From Ophiocordyceps camponoti-saundersi (nom. inval.) (taxonomy: Eukaryota > Ascomycota > Sordariomycetes > Hypocreales > Ophiocordycipitaceae), in NCBI GenBank assembly GCA_003339415.1, contig PDHQ01000663.1:1-12397 (forward strand): 12,397 nucleotides of DNA, in the 5' to 3' direction. This document shows, in pieces, positions 1 through 9,315 of the stretch (the first letter of the stretch is position 1; each line of letters starts with the position of its first letter). A model generated the notes under the pieces. It worked only from the letters and a program-made list of their open reading frames with translations. It searched no databases and was not told where the DNA came from. The translations under genes and the position numbers were made by a program.

Positions 1-127
1 ATTTTTATTATTATTTTTATTATTATTTTTATTATTATTTTTATTATTATTTTTATTATTATTTTTATTATTATTTTTATTATTATTTTTATTATTATTT
101 TTATTATTATTTTTATTATTATTTTTA
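1..127. repeat. 12-bp tandem repeat at left end
   Basis: Perfect tandem array of the unit ATTTTTATTATT, about 10.6 copies. It begins at the first base and is broken at position 128, where A replaces the expected T. It runs off the window, so its true length is unknown. It has no CA or TG and no coding potential. Confidence 0.97.
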
Positions 128-624
128 ATTATTTATAAAGTAAGGCTATTATATCTTTAAGCTTAGTAGGTATAAAAGTTAGGTAAAGGTTTAGTTTAAG
201 TTAGTTTTATACCTTAGCTATAAAAATATCCGGGTAAAAAGAGCGCTAAACCCTAGTAAATATTATATTAAAGTAAAAGTTAGTATTAATATAAATAATC
301 TATAATTAGAGCTAACAAGGTTAAGGTTATTTCCTTAATATGTCGCTTAGTAGTTTAGCGTAGCTTATATTAGATTAATAATACTAATCTGCTTATTATA
401 TATTTACTAAGTAACTTCGCTTAGGGGCGTAATAAATCTAAGGTAAAGGCTAGTTATAAGTTTAAGGAAATCGGTTACTCTAAGGGAGGATTATTTATAA
501 TAGTCTTAGGAGGGGTAATAAAGGTTAAAATCGCTATAAAAAAAGTCGCTAATAGGTAAAAGTTAGGGTAAATAATATTTTATTAAAGGAGGGGGCTTAA
601 TTTAATTACTAATAAAGGTAAATA
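128..624. other. RIP-degraded AT-rich sequence, unidentified
   Basis: No gene can be named here. The stretch is AT-rich with scattered CG and only three or four CA/TG dinucleotides (near 315, 340 and 389). One plus-strand frame is free of stops from 425 to 556 (44 codons). That is long for sequence so rich in TAA, so part of this may be former coding DNA. I do not recognise the residues. Confidence 0.4.
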
Positions 625-900
625 GATAAATATAACTTAGAGTAAGAGTATAATATAAAAAAGAATAAATATTATATTAAGGGCGTTAAAAAATATCTAA
701 AAGGAAAAGTTTAATTACTTATAAATATAAAAAATCGCTTAGCTATTAAAGTTTATAAGTTTAGATTAAGATACTTAGAACTAGGGGGCGGCTAAAGTAA
801 TTATATTATAGTTTTTATATATAAATAAGATTATAGCTAATAAGGCTTTAAAGCGCTATATAAATAAAATAATTATACTTTTATATATTTTAAAAAAGGG
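625..900 (+). pseudogene. Unidentified coding-like relic (plus strand)
   Basis: The frame starting at 625 reads as a mixed, protein-like chain of about 90 codons rich in Lys, Tyr, Ile and Leu, with a Gly-Gly-Gly run near 786-794. Its only stops are TAA, which can be explained as former CAA (Gln) after RIP. LINE A copy 1 enters at its right end. If that copy and one target duplication are removed, the frame runs on from 2727 for some distance. No domain is recognised, and it could be chance openness or an older transposon. Confidence 0.3.
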
Positions 901-911
901 TTTTAATTTTA
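897..911. repeat. Left target-site duplication of LINE A copy 1 (candidate)
   Basis: These 15 bases match 2711-2725 except at four sites, all transitions (two G/A and two T/C), around the shared core GTTTTAA. RIP acting after insertion makes exactly such differences. It lies directly against the AAT tail of copy 1. The match is imperfect, so this is the least certain of the four target duplications. Confidence 0.5.
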
Positions 912-2710
912 ATAATAATAATAATAATACGCTAATATACTTTATATAGCTTAGAACTATTTTATATACATTTTAAAAAGGGGAAAATCCGGAAAACTTA
1001 GAGTAAAACCCTCCTCTTAAGTATTATTTAAGCTTCGGGTTAAACTTTATTTATACCTAGCACTTTATATATTTAATAAGTTAAGTAATAACTAATAATT
1101 AAAAAGCTAATATTTCCCCTAAAATAAACTTTACGGTAATAAAGGTATATATAAACTAAGTTTAGTATAAAATTTTTATAGCTTACTTATCCTCCTAGCT
1201 ATTATTATTATTATAAGTTAAATTTTTATAATTAATTAAAGCGGCCTTAATAATCTAATTAATTAAGGCTTTATTAATATAGCTAAAGAATATATAAAAG
1301 TTTTATTATCTTATAATAAACCTTATAATAGCTAATCTTAAAAGATAGCTAAATTATTATAATAAAGCTATAAATAAGTTTAAAAAAGGAGTTAGGAGAG
1401 GTATTATTATATTTACTTTTTAGCGTTTATACTTTTATACTGCTTTTATTATAAGGTAAAGTTAACTTTACTTAAAGTAAAACTTTTAATTAAAAAGGTA
1501 ATAATATAATCTTTTCTTATAAGTTATAAAATAAATAAACTTACGCTTTATATATAAAAAAATAAAATACTTATTATATTATAGCTTTATTATATAATAT
1601 TTAATAATATATTTAAATAAGTAATATTTAAAATATTATTAAGGTTAAACTTTTAGCGTATAAAATTTAATATTAAAAATCTTTACTTATATTATTATAT
1701 TTTTATTATAAATTTAATTTATATTTATTATATTATTAATAATAATTATTAAGGAACTTCGCTAAGTTTTTAAATAATATTTTTTTATATATAATTATAT
1801 TATTAAAACTTTTTTTAAAAACTTAATTTTTTTCTAAAAAGCTTCCTTATTACCTTATTATAAGGCTTATATTAATACCTTTTTTATAATAAAAGTATAA
1901 CTTTCGCTAATTAAGTATACCTTTTCTTTAAAAGTAATATAAAGGTATTTTAAATTAAACTAAAGCTTATAAATAGTATTTTAAAATAATATTATAATAT
2001 TACTATTAGGTAATTTCCTTATTATAAAAGCTTAGCTTTACTTATAAAGTTTATAATAAATATTTATTATAATTACTTTAAGGCTTTAAATTTAAAGCGA
2101 AGTAATAATAAAGTTAAAATAAATTATAAGCTATTATTTATATTAGTTAGGAATTTATTTTTTAATAATTTTCTTTAGCGCTTTAGCTATAATTATAGCT
2201 TATATTAGAGGAGTTCCGCTCCCTTAAAGCTATAAAAAAGAGAAGAAACTATAGCCGTAATAGCTAAGAAAATATTACTAACTAATAAAGTTAGAGTAAA
2301 AGGGGCGCCTCCTTAAGCCTTTTTAAACTCCGCTACTTATTCGATAATTACTTATATAAAAATAAAAGCGTCTCTTAAAATAATCTTATTAATATTTACC
2401 TTAGCTTTTAATAAAATAATAAGTATAATAAACCCTTAAGTTTAAAATTATTATAATTTAAAATAAAGCTATATTTTAAGTAAAAAATTTTTATAGTTAT
2501 AATTAACTTATATAATATTACCTTTATTTTTAAAGTTACTCTAAGCGTAGCTTACTATTATTATAAAGTAATAAAAGAAGCGAAGTTTATTTATAATATA
2601 AGAATAAAAAGTTTATATTTATATTATTATAAGCGCGGAATTTAAAAAATATATAAAAGTTAATTATATTATTTTTTATTAATTAATAAAATAATAATAT
2701 AAAAAATAAT
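912..2710 (-). mobile_element. LINE A copy 1, ORF1-only non-LTR element (internal deletion)
   Basis: First of four copies of one dispersed repeat, with the sense strand on minus. Its 3' end carries an AAT-unit tail (six units, 911-928 on the plus strand). The conserved body runs to about 2660, followed by about 50 bp not matched in the other copies before the candidate target duplication. Compared with copy 2 it lacks about 100 bp, corresponding to about 5931-6033. RIP is heavy: many CG and CC sites kept in copy 2 are TA or TT here. It holds an ORF1 relic and no trace of ORF2. The 5' end is uncertain by about 50 bp. Confidence 0.8.
1230..2426 (-). pseudogene. LINE A ORF1 (Gag-like) relic, copy 1
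   Basis: By alignment with copy 2 this is the minus-strand ORF1, whose product would bind RNA in the retrotransposon ribonucleoprotein. The PSG motif region is near 2005-2020, where Ser-Gly has decayed to Asn-Ser. The knuckle region is near 1445-1500. A missing base near 2220-2228 (ctcccttaaag against ctcctcttaaag) and the roughly 100-bp deletion break the frame. Both ends are placed by homology with copy 2 and are approximate. Confidence 0.6.
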
Positions 2711-2725
2711 AAAGTTTTAACCTTA
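2711..2725. repeat. Right target-site duplication of LINE A copy 1 (candidate)
   Basis: Partner of 897-911, differing from it at four transition sites only. It lies about 50 bp beyond the last base shared with the other LINE A copies, which lowers confidence. Confidence 0.5.
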
Positions 2726-3676
2726 TTAATTAAGTATCCTTTTTAAGCTAAATAAGAGGCTAGTATTATATTTTATTTTTATTATAATAATTAAACTAAG
2801 TATTATAAAAAACTTTATATATGTATATATTAACTTATATAATAAGGTTTAGGTTACTTATTTAAACTATATAGCTAAAAGAATAGTTTATCTCTTATCT
2901 TATATATTTTAGCTAATTAAGTTATAAATAATTAATCTTAATAACTTTATTTATAACTACTTTTTTAAATAAAAAGTATAGAAAGATTAATATATTATAT
3001 ATATATCTTAGCTACTTTTTTTATTATTTAAAAATCCTTAATATATTAGTATTATATATTATATTAAGATTATACTAATCTTAAGTTTATATTATATTAA
3101 GTTTAACTTCTTTTTTTATATATTTTTAACTTTTTATTTTATTTATATAAAAATAATAATCTTTATAATATTAACTTTATTAACTTTCTTAATTTATTAT
3201 ATATAACTTTTTATAACTTTAAATAATCGGGGTCCTTATTTATACTTAACGCTATAATATTATAAGAATTTAATACTTTCTGCCTTTTAAAGTCTAACTC
3301 TGCTAAGGGAATAGCCTTAAACGCGGGGTTATAAATTAGTCCGCCTCTTAATCTATTATTAATACTAATAATATTTAATAGTAAAACTTAAAAGCTTAAT
3401 TAGTTTTAATAATATTTATATATAAGTAAAAGTTAATATAACGCTATTATTAACTCTAATAACTTATTTATTAATATTTTTTAAATTTTAATAAATCTTA
3501 TTTTAAAATTTATATATAAAAAACTTACTAAGGTAATCTTTATATAAGATTTTCGCCTTATATAAAATATCCTTAATATAATATTTACTAAGCTTTAATA
3601 GCGCTAATAAGCTTTTTAAAACTTATTTAGCTTATTTATTACTATCTCTTATATTATTTAAAAGTTAATAAAAGCT
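2726..3676. other. AT-rich RIP-degraded sequence before LINE B ORF1
   Basis: No gene can be named in these 950 bases. The first 500 are very AT-rich and T-rich, with almost no CG. From about 3226 some C/G-bearing words return (cggggtcc, acgcggggtt, gtccgcctc), which may mark the start of the LINE B 5' leader. A plus-strand frame from 2727 has stops only about every 15 codons, but T-rich DNA lacks stops easily, so this is weak evidence. A few TG sites survive, near 2822, 3281, 3301 and 3712. Confidence 0.4.
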
Positions 3677-4750
3677 ATATTCTATAAGGCTATAAGTAAG
3701 GATTTAGACTCTGCCCTTAAAGCTTTAAACTAAGCTAATATAATTATAAACTTTACTCTAAACTCCGCCCCCCCCGCGGCGCCCCTTATATACCCGGTTT
3801 TAATAAGAATAGAAAAGGAGGCACTTATCTTAGTAAAGGATATCTTAGTAATTAATAAAATACTAGCGCTTATTCTTTAAAAAGTTATCTAGAAAGTTAA
3901 TAAGGCTATAAGCTATTTTATAATAATTACCGCGCGCTAATTTCCTAGCGGTAATCTTATTATTATATTTAACTTAAAATATAAAGATTTTATTTTAAAA
4001 GATAAATAGATAGTTTAAGTATTAAAAATAAAAGCTAAGTATATATATTAAACTTATATTATTATCGCTAAAAGTATTTAAACCTTAGTAGCTAATTATA
4101 AATATTATATATTATTTAATATTATTAGAAAAGTAAATAAAGTTAATATAATTTAGGCGAAGGTATTATAACCTTAGTATATTATTAGTAAAAAAGCTCC
4201 GTAAACTTATTTTACTATAAGCTTAAATAATATAAAGGATATAAATAAGCTTTATTTAAATAAAGTAATTATAAATATAAAAATAATATCTTATAAACTT
4301 TATAAAGATTTTATATATTTTAAGTAATAATATAAATATTTTTAATTTAGATAGATTATTAAGTAGTACTAGGAGCCCCTTTAATATAAATATTATATAG
4401 CTATTTTATATAATAGCGGAGAATAAAACTACCTTATATAAAAAGGAGAAAAACCCCGCTATTATATTTTATATAAAGGTATATACTTTATATAGTTAAA
4501 AGACTACCTGGAGTCTTAAAAATAATAAAGCTATATTAAGTTTAGCTTTCCTAATAAACCTTACCTTTTCTAATTATTATAATTCGCTTAACCTCTAGCC
4601 CTTACTTAGTAATAACTTTATAAAAATAATAAAAGCTTTATTATAATTTCTTTAAGGAAGTAAATATATTATAAATCTTTTAAAGATACGCTTTAGTAAT
4701 CTTTTTATTATACGCTATTTACTTAAGTTTCCTTAAAAAGCTTTTAACTT
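3677..4750 (+). pseudogene. LINE B ORF1 (Gag-like, CCHC zinc knuckle) relic
   Basis: A single frame (codons starting at 3683, 3938 and 4415) runs through TAA/TAG stops that fit former Gln or Trp codons. In order it shows an N-terminal helical stretch (SKDLDSALKALN, about 3695-3730), a Pro/Ala-rich spacer (NSAPPAAP, 3761-3784), a PSG motif (FPSGNL, 3941-3958), an RRM-like part (FTxSLxD..., about 4211-4300) and zinc knuckles. The last knuckle (4463-4507) has exact C-x2-C-x3-H-x6-C spacing, with TAT/TAC at each Cys and His codon and a decayed PAWS-x-D between them. The knuckle before it starts at 4385. The first, near 4316-4339, is poorly preserved. The start is ATA (former ATG) near 3677 or 3692. 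The C-terminus fades after about 4700. It would bind LINE RNA. Confidence 0.82.
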
Positions 4751-4893
4751 AATAATACCTATAAAAGCTATAAGCTATATAATAAATTTTATAACTTATA
4801 ACTAACCTTATAATAATCCTAAGCGGAGTTTATATTAGTAAACTTTATATAATTAAAATAGTTATAAATAATTATTCTTAGTATTTAATTTTT

Positions 4894-5404
4894 ATAAAGA
4901 TTATAACCTTATTATAAAATATATAAAAAATTAACCGCTTTATTTAGCTTACTTTATTTAATAAGAAAAGCTATAATATTATTACTATTTAAGAGTTTTA
5001 GCTTAATATATATAATTGCTTTTTATTTCTTAAATTCGCTCTTTATTACCTTATTTTAAATAAAGGTAAAGCTCTCCTTTATATATATAAATAATATAAA
5101 ATTAATAACTAAGATTTTATTATAAAGCTTAACTTTCTTAAAGTTTCTTTTTATAATAAGCCCTAAGTATTTATTATTTACTCCTTACTATTCGGAATAT
5201 ATATTAAACTTTTTTTATATTTATTACCTCCTCCTCCCTTTTTATATTTTACCTCTACTTTTACTTCGCTTATTATCCTTAGTAATTTAAACGCTTATTA
5301 CCCCTTTTAGGAATTTTATAAATATACCTTTTTTTCTTTTATAAAGCTTTTTTTTACTTTTTATTAACTTTAATTAAAACTTTTTACTTTTTCTTATAAG
5401 ATTA
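4894..5404 (+). pseudogene. LINE B ORF2 endonuclease relic, N-terminal segment
   Basis: The apurinic-like endonuclease of LINEs nicks target DNA to prime reverse transcription. The frame starting at 4891 shows an N-terminal strand with Asn (codon 4918-4920, former Q-x-N-I-Q-K), the QEPWLN motif at 4990-5007 (taa gag ttt tag ctt aat) and the catalytic D-L-N-A-H-H-P-x-W motif at 5284-5310 (aat tta aac gct tat tac ccc ttt tag). All decayed residues are explained by C-to-T or G-to-A changes. A likely start is ATA (former ATG) at 4894, about 150 bp past the end of ORF1 and in another frame. LINE A copy 2 splits the domain at 5404, and it continues at 7307. Confidence 0.85.
5390..5404. repeat. Left target-site duplication of LINE A copy 2
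   Basis: The 15-mer TTTCTTATAAGATTA recurs perfectly at 7292-7306, bracketing copy 2 next to its AAT tail. Confidence 0.9.
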
Positions 5405-7291
5405 ATAATAATAATATTTATATACTAGTATGCTTAATATAGCTTAAAACTATCCTATATATATTCTAAGAGTAGGAAAAACTAGAGAACTTAGAGTAAA
5501 ACCCTCCCCTTAAGCGTTACCTTAGCTTAAGGCCGGACTAGGTCCGTACCCGGCACTTTATACCTTAAATAGGTCTAATAATAATAAGTAATTAAAAAGC
5601 CGATATTTTCTCTAAAGCGGAGTCCGCGGTAATAAGAGTATACGTAATCTAGGTCTAGTATAAAATTTATATAGCTACTTATTTTCCTAAGCGTTATCGT
5701 TACTATAAACCGAATCTCCGCGCTTAATTATAATATCTTAAATAATTTATTTAATCGAAGCTTTATTAATATAATTAAGGAATATATAAAGGTTTTACTA
5801 ACTTATAATAAACCTTATAATAGCTAATTTTAAAAAGCGGCTTAATTATTATAATAAAGCTATAGATAAGTTCGGAGAGGGGGTTAGAGGTAAAGCTACT
5901 ATATTCGCTTTTTAGCGTTTCCGCCCCGGCTATTATTAGACTCCGGTTAGCGCTAAAGAGGAAAGAGGGGTAATATATATAAAATTCTAATCTATAAATC
6001 TTTAAAATTAGGAAATATAAGTATTTTTCGCCTAGTCTTATACCGCTCTTATTTTAAGGTAAAGTTAACTTTACTTAAAATAAGTCCCCTAATAAAGAAA
6101 GTAATAATATAATCTCTTTCTATACGCTATAAGGTAAGCTAATTTACCCTCTATATATAGAGAGGCGGAGTACTAGCTATATTATAGCTTTATTATATAA
6201 TATTTAATAATATATCTAAGCTAGTAATACTTAAAATATTACTAAGGTTAGATTTCTAGCTTATAAAGTTCCGTATTAAAAATCTCCGCTTATATTATTA
6301 TACCTTTATTATAAATTTAGTTTACGTTTATTATGCTATTAATAATAACTATAAAGAAACTCCGCTAAGTTTTTAAATAATATCTCTTCGCGTATAATTA
6401 TATTATTAAGATTTTATTCTATAACTTAATTTTTTTCTAAAAAGCTTCCTTACCGCCTTATTATAAGGCCCGCGCTAGTACCTTTTTTACGATAAGAGTA
6501 TAACTTTTACTAATTAAATATACCTTTTTTTCGAAAATAATATAAAGCTACCTTAAATTAAACTAAAGCTTATAAATAATATCTTAGAATATTACCGTAA
6601 TATTACCGCTAAGTAATTTCCTTATTATAAGGGCTTAGCTTTATTTATAAAATTTATAATTAATATTTATTATAATTATTTTAAGGCCTTAAACTTAAAG
6701 CGGAGTAATAATAAAATTAGAGCGAATTATAAGCTAATATTTATATTACTTAGAAATTTATTTTTTAATAATTTTCTCTAATATTTTAGCTATAATTATA
6801 GCTTATATTAAAGGAGTTCTACTCCTCTTAAAGCTATAGAAAAAAGAGGAAACCGCGGCTATAATAGCTAAGGAAATATTATTAATTAACGAAATCGGAG
6901 TAAAGGGGGCGCCTCCCCGGACCCTCTCGGACTCCGCTACTTATTCGATAATTACTTATACGGAGACTAAAATATTCCCTAAAATAATCTTACTAATATT
7001 TACCTTAGCTTCTAATAAGGTAAAAAGTATAATAAACCTTTAAGTCTAAGTTTACTATAATTTAAAGTAAAGCTATATTCTAAGTAAAAAATTTTCGCGG
7101 TTACGATTAACTTATATAATATTACCCTCCCCCCCGGAGTTACTTTAAGCGCGGCTTAAGGCTATTATTATAAGGTAACGGAAAAAGCGGAGTTTACTTA
7201 TAATATAAGAATAAGTAGTCTATATCCGCGTTACTATAAGCGCGGGATTTATAAAATATATATATAATAATATATAATTAATTAATTTTTA
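5405..7291 (-). mobile_element. LINE A copy 2, longest and least RIP-mutated copy
   Basis: Reference copy, 1,887 bp, bounded by a perfect 15-bp target duplication. On the sense (minus) strand the order is 5' leader (7291 to about 7030), ORF1, a 3' region of about 300 bp, and an AAT-unit tail (four units, 5404-5415). It keeps visibly more C and G than the other copies (for example around 5530-5555, 5930-5960 and 6900-6937), so it has passed through less RIP or is the youngest. It lies antisense inside LINE B ORF2. No endonuclease or reverse transcriptase sequence is present between its ends. Confidence 0.92.
5720..7030 (-). pseudogene. LINE A ORF1 (Gag-like, CCHC zinc knuckle) relic, best copy
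   Basis: One minus-strand frame runs with RIP-type stops from the ATA at 7028-7030 (probable former start) to about 5720, roughly 435 codons. It has no frameshift through the last knuckle at 6059. Landmarks are an N-terminal part (SERVRGGAP, about 6907-6932), the LPSGD-type motif (LLSGNIT, 6596-6616), a probable RRM-like middle, and the first knuckle near 6235-6265 (Cys-Phe-Lys and decayed residues). The last knuckle at 6059-6103 has exact C-x2-C-x3-H-x6-C spacing. A basic Pro/Arg/Lys tail (PGRKR) follows near 5920-5940. This architecture matches ORF1 of Tad1/I-like LINEs and LINE B here, but the two differ strongly in sequence. The product would package LINE RNA. The C-terminal end is uncertain. 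Confidence 0.83.
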
Positions 7292-7306
7292 TTTCTTATA
7301 AGATTA
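7292..7306. repeat. Right target-site duplication of LINE A copy 2
   Basis: Perfect 15-bp partner of 5390-5404. The 1,902 bp of copy 2 plus one duplication is a multiple of three, so its removal keeps the LINE B ORF2 frame. Confidence 0.9.
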
Positions 7307-7566
7307 TTTAAAAGGTATATAAGTAAAAAATTAATATTATTAACTTAATTTAAAATATACTTAACTATTTTCTTATATATTTTAGCTTAGATTTTAATTT
7401 TTTTAGCTTTAATTATATTTTTTAATTTATTTTTTTATTCCCTCTCCTTTTTTAAACTCCGCCCTAATACTATACTAAAAATATTTTAATTTTAATATCT
7501 TATAAATAAAAATAAAAAACCGCTATTTACTTCCTATTATTTAAATAAAGTTTATAATAAATATTA
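7307..7566 (+). pseudogene. LINE B ORF2 endonuclease relic, C-terminal segment
   Basis: This continues the endonuclease begun at 4894, in the same frame once copy 2 is removed. The TIDL motif region is at 7333-7350 (aat att att aac tta att). The SDHxP motif is at 7405-7422 (agc ttt aat tat att ttt, former S-S-D-H-I-P), preceded by a D-L-D/N-like stretch. These are the last two signature motifs of LINE apurinic endonucleases, at the expected distance from the DxNAHHP motif. The segment then runs into the linker before the reverse transcriptase and is cut by copy 3, whose left duplication (7553-7566) is its last 14 bases. Confidence 0.78.
7553..7566. repeat. Left target-site duplication of LINE A copy 3
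   Basis: The 14-mer TATAATAAATATTA is repeated perfectly at 9116-9129 and adjoins the AAT tail of copy 3. Confidence 0.85.
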
Positions 7567-9115
7567 TTAATAATAATAATATTTATATACTAGTATACCT
7601 TATATAGCTTAGAACTATCTTATATATATTCTAAGAGGGGGAAAAACTAGAGAGCTTAAAGTAAAACCCTCCTTTTAAGTATTACCTTAGCTTCTAGTTA
7701 GACCCCGCCTATACTTAGTATTTTATATATTTAATAATTTAGGTATTAATTAAGGATTTAGAAGCTAATATTTCCCCCGAAGCGGACTTTATAATAGTAA
7801 AAGTACGCGTAAACCGGGTTTAATATAAAGTTTATATAGATTACTTATCCTCTTAGCTATTATTATTATTATAAATTAAATCCTTATATTTAATTAAAGC
7901 GGCCTTAATAATTTAATTAATTAAAGCCTTATTAGCGTAGCTTAGGAATATATAAAAGTTTTATTATTTTATAATAAACCTTATAATAGCTAGTTTTAAA
8001 AAATAGCTAAATTATTATAATAAAGCCGCGGATAAATATAAAGTTAAAGTTAGAGGAAAAAGTGCTATTATATTTACTTTTTAGTATTTTTACTTTAATA
8101 GCTACTAGTTTCTAAATAGTTTAGCGTTAAGAATCTCCGCTTATATTATTATACTTTTATTATAAATTTAATTTTTTTTTACTACGCTATTAATAGTAAT
8201 TATTAAGAAACTCCGCTAAGTTTTAGAATAATATATTTTTATATATAGTTATATTACTAAGATTCTATTTAATAACTTAATCTTTTTCTAAAAAGCTTCC
8301 TTATCGTTTTATTATAAAGTTTACGCTAATACCCTTTTTATAATAAAAGTATAATTTCCGCTAATTAAGTATACTTTTTCTTTAAAAATAATATAAAGCT
8401 ACTTTAAATTAAACTAAAGCTTATAAATAATATCTTAAAATATTATTATAATATTATTATTAAGTAGTTTCCTTATTATAAAAGCTTAGCTTTACTTATA
8501 AAATATATAATTAATACTTATTATAATTACTTTAAAGCTTTAAACTTAAAAAAAATAATAATAAAGTTAAAATAAATTATAAGCTATTACTTATATTATT
8601 AAAGAATTTACTTTTTAATAGTTTTCTTTAGCGCTTTAGCTATAATTATAGCTTATATTAAAGGAGTTCCGCTCTCTTTAAAGCTATAAAAAAAGAGGAA
8701 ATTATAGCTATAATAGCTAAGAAGATATTATTAACTAATAAAATCGGAATAAAAAGGGAGCTTCCTTAAACCCTTTTAAACTCTACTACTTATTTAATAA
8801 TTACTTATATAAAAATAAAAGCGTTTCCTAAAATAATTTTATTAATATTTACCTTACCTTCTAATAAGGTAATAAGTATAGTAAATTTTAAAGTTTAAGG
8901 TTATTATAATTTAAAGTAAAGCTATATTTTAAGTAAAAAATTTTCGCGGTTATAATTAACTTATATAGCGTTACCCTCCCCCTTAAAGTTACTTTAAGCG
9001 CGGCTTATTATTATTATAAAGTAATAAAGAGAGCGGAGTCTATTTATAATATAAAAATAAAAAGTTTATATTTATATTATTATAAGCGTAAAATCTATAA
9101 AATATATAAAAGATA
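7567..9115 (-). mobile_element. LINE A copy 3, internally deleted
   Basis: 1,549 bp between perfect 14-bp duplications, with an AAT tail of four units at 7569-7580. It is collinear with copies 2 and 4 except for a loss of about 320 bp (copy 2 about 5957-6276) that removes the zinc knuckles. The join at about 8120-8135 lies in the word TAGCGTTAA. That word resembles both sides of the missing segment (TTAGCGCTAA and, in copy 4 at 10195, AGCGTTAA), so the deletion probably used short direct repeats. RIP is heavy. Confidence 0.9.
7886..8879 (-). pseudogene. LINE A ORF1 relic, copy 3, knuckles deleted
   Basis: Placed by alignment with copy 2. The N-terminal half and the PSG region (about 8450-8470) remain. 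The zinc knuckle region is gone through the internal deletion near 8125, so the encoded protein would have lost its nucleic-acid-binding CCHC motifs even without RIP. The ends are approximate. Confidence 0.6.
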
Positions 9116-9129
9116 TATAATAAATATTA
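9116..9129. repeat. Right target-site duplication of LINE A copy 3
   Basis: Perfect 14-bp partner of 7553-7566. It adjoins the conserved 5' end word (ATATATAAAAG) of the element. Confidence 0.85.
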
Positions 9130-9315
9130 AAAAGTTAATAATATAGCTATATAAATAATTAAATATTATAGCTAGCTTGATAGTTTTAAAATTATTTTAA
9201 TAATATAATTTTTATTTATATTTATAATAAACTTTAAAAATTAATTTTATAACTTTAAATATAAAGTATATTAAGTAATATCTATAAATATAACTAAATT
9301 TTAATTATTAATAAG
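9130..9315 (+). pseudogene. LINE B ORF2 relic, linker segment
   Basis: This is what is left of LINE B between copies 3 and 4. Copy 3 plus one duplication is 1,563 bp, a multiple of three, so the ORF2 frame carries over. It should encode the linker between endonuclease and reverse transcriptase, but no motif is recognisable. The assignment rests on position only. It is very AT-rich, and the TGA at 9178-9180 is one of its few TG sites. Confidence 0.45.
9306..9315. repeat. Left target-site duplication of LINE A copy 4
   Basis: The 10-mer TATTAATAAG recurs at 11191-11200. It is short for such AT-rich DNA, but sits directly outside the AAT tail (9319-9333). Confidence 0.65.

Larger units (their letters stand above)
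3677..9315 (+). mobile_element. LINE B, 5' part of a Tad1/I-like non-LTR retrotransposon, split by LINE A copies
   Basis: LINE B has ORF1 with CCHC knuckles followed by ORF2 with an apurinic endonuclease, the usual layout of ascomycete Tad1/I-like LINEs. It is interrupted by LINE A copies 2, 3 and 4, so its own sequence is 3677-5404, 7307-7566 and 9130-9315, perhaps with a few bases after 11,200. The 5' leader may begin near 3226. No reverse transcriptase motif is seen, and by about 11,230 a different minus-strand relic occupies the DNA. The 3' part is therefore missing, which is unusual because LINEs normally lose their 5' end. A later deletion is the simplest explanation. Confidence 0.75.

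Noticed and set aside
1..127. Telomeric repeat at the window ends
   Set aside because: Units ATTTTTATTATT and TATTATTA lack the G-rich strand of fungal telomeres (TTAGGG type).
3766..3784. C-rich run as a regulatory site or G-quadruplex
   Set aside because: It falls in frame as the Pro/Ala spacer of LINE B ORF1, and CpC is spared by RIP.
6840..7050. A long plus-strand open frame in LINE A copy 2 (about 56 codons without a stop), seen in the other copies too
   Set aside because: The minus strand over the same bases reads in one frame into the PSG motif and zinc knuckles, so the plus-strand frame is its shadow.
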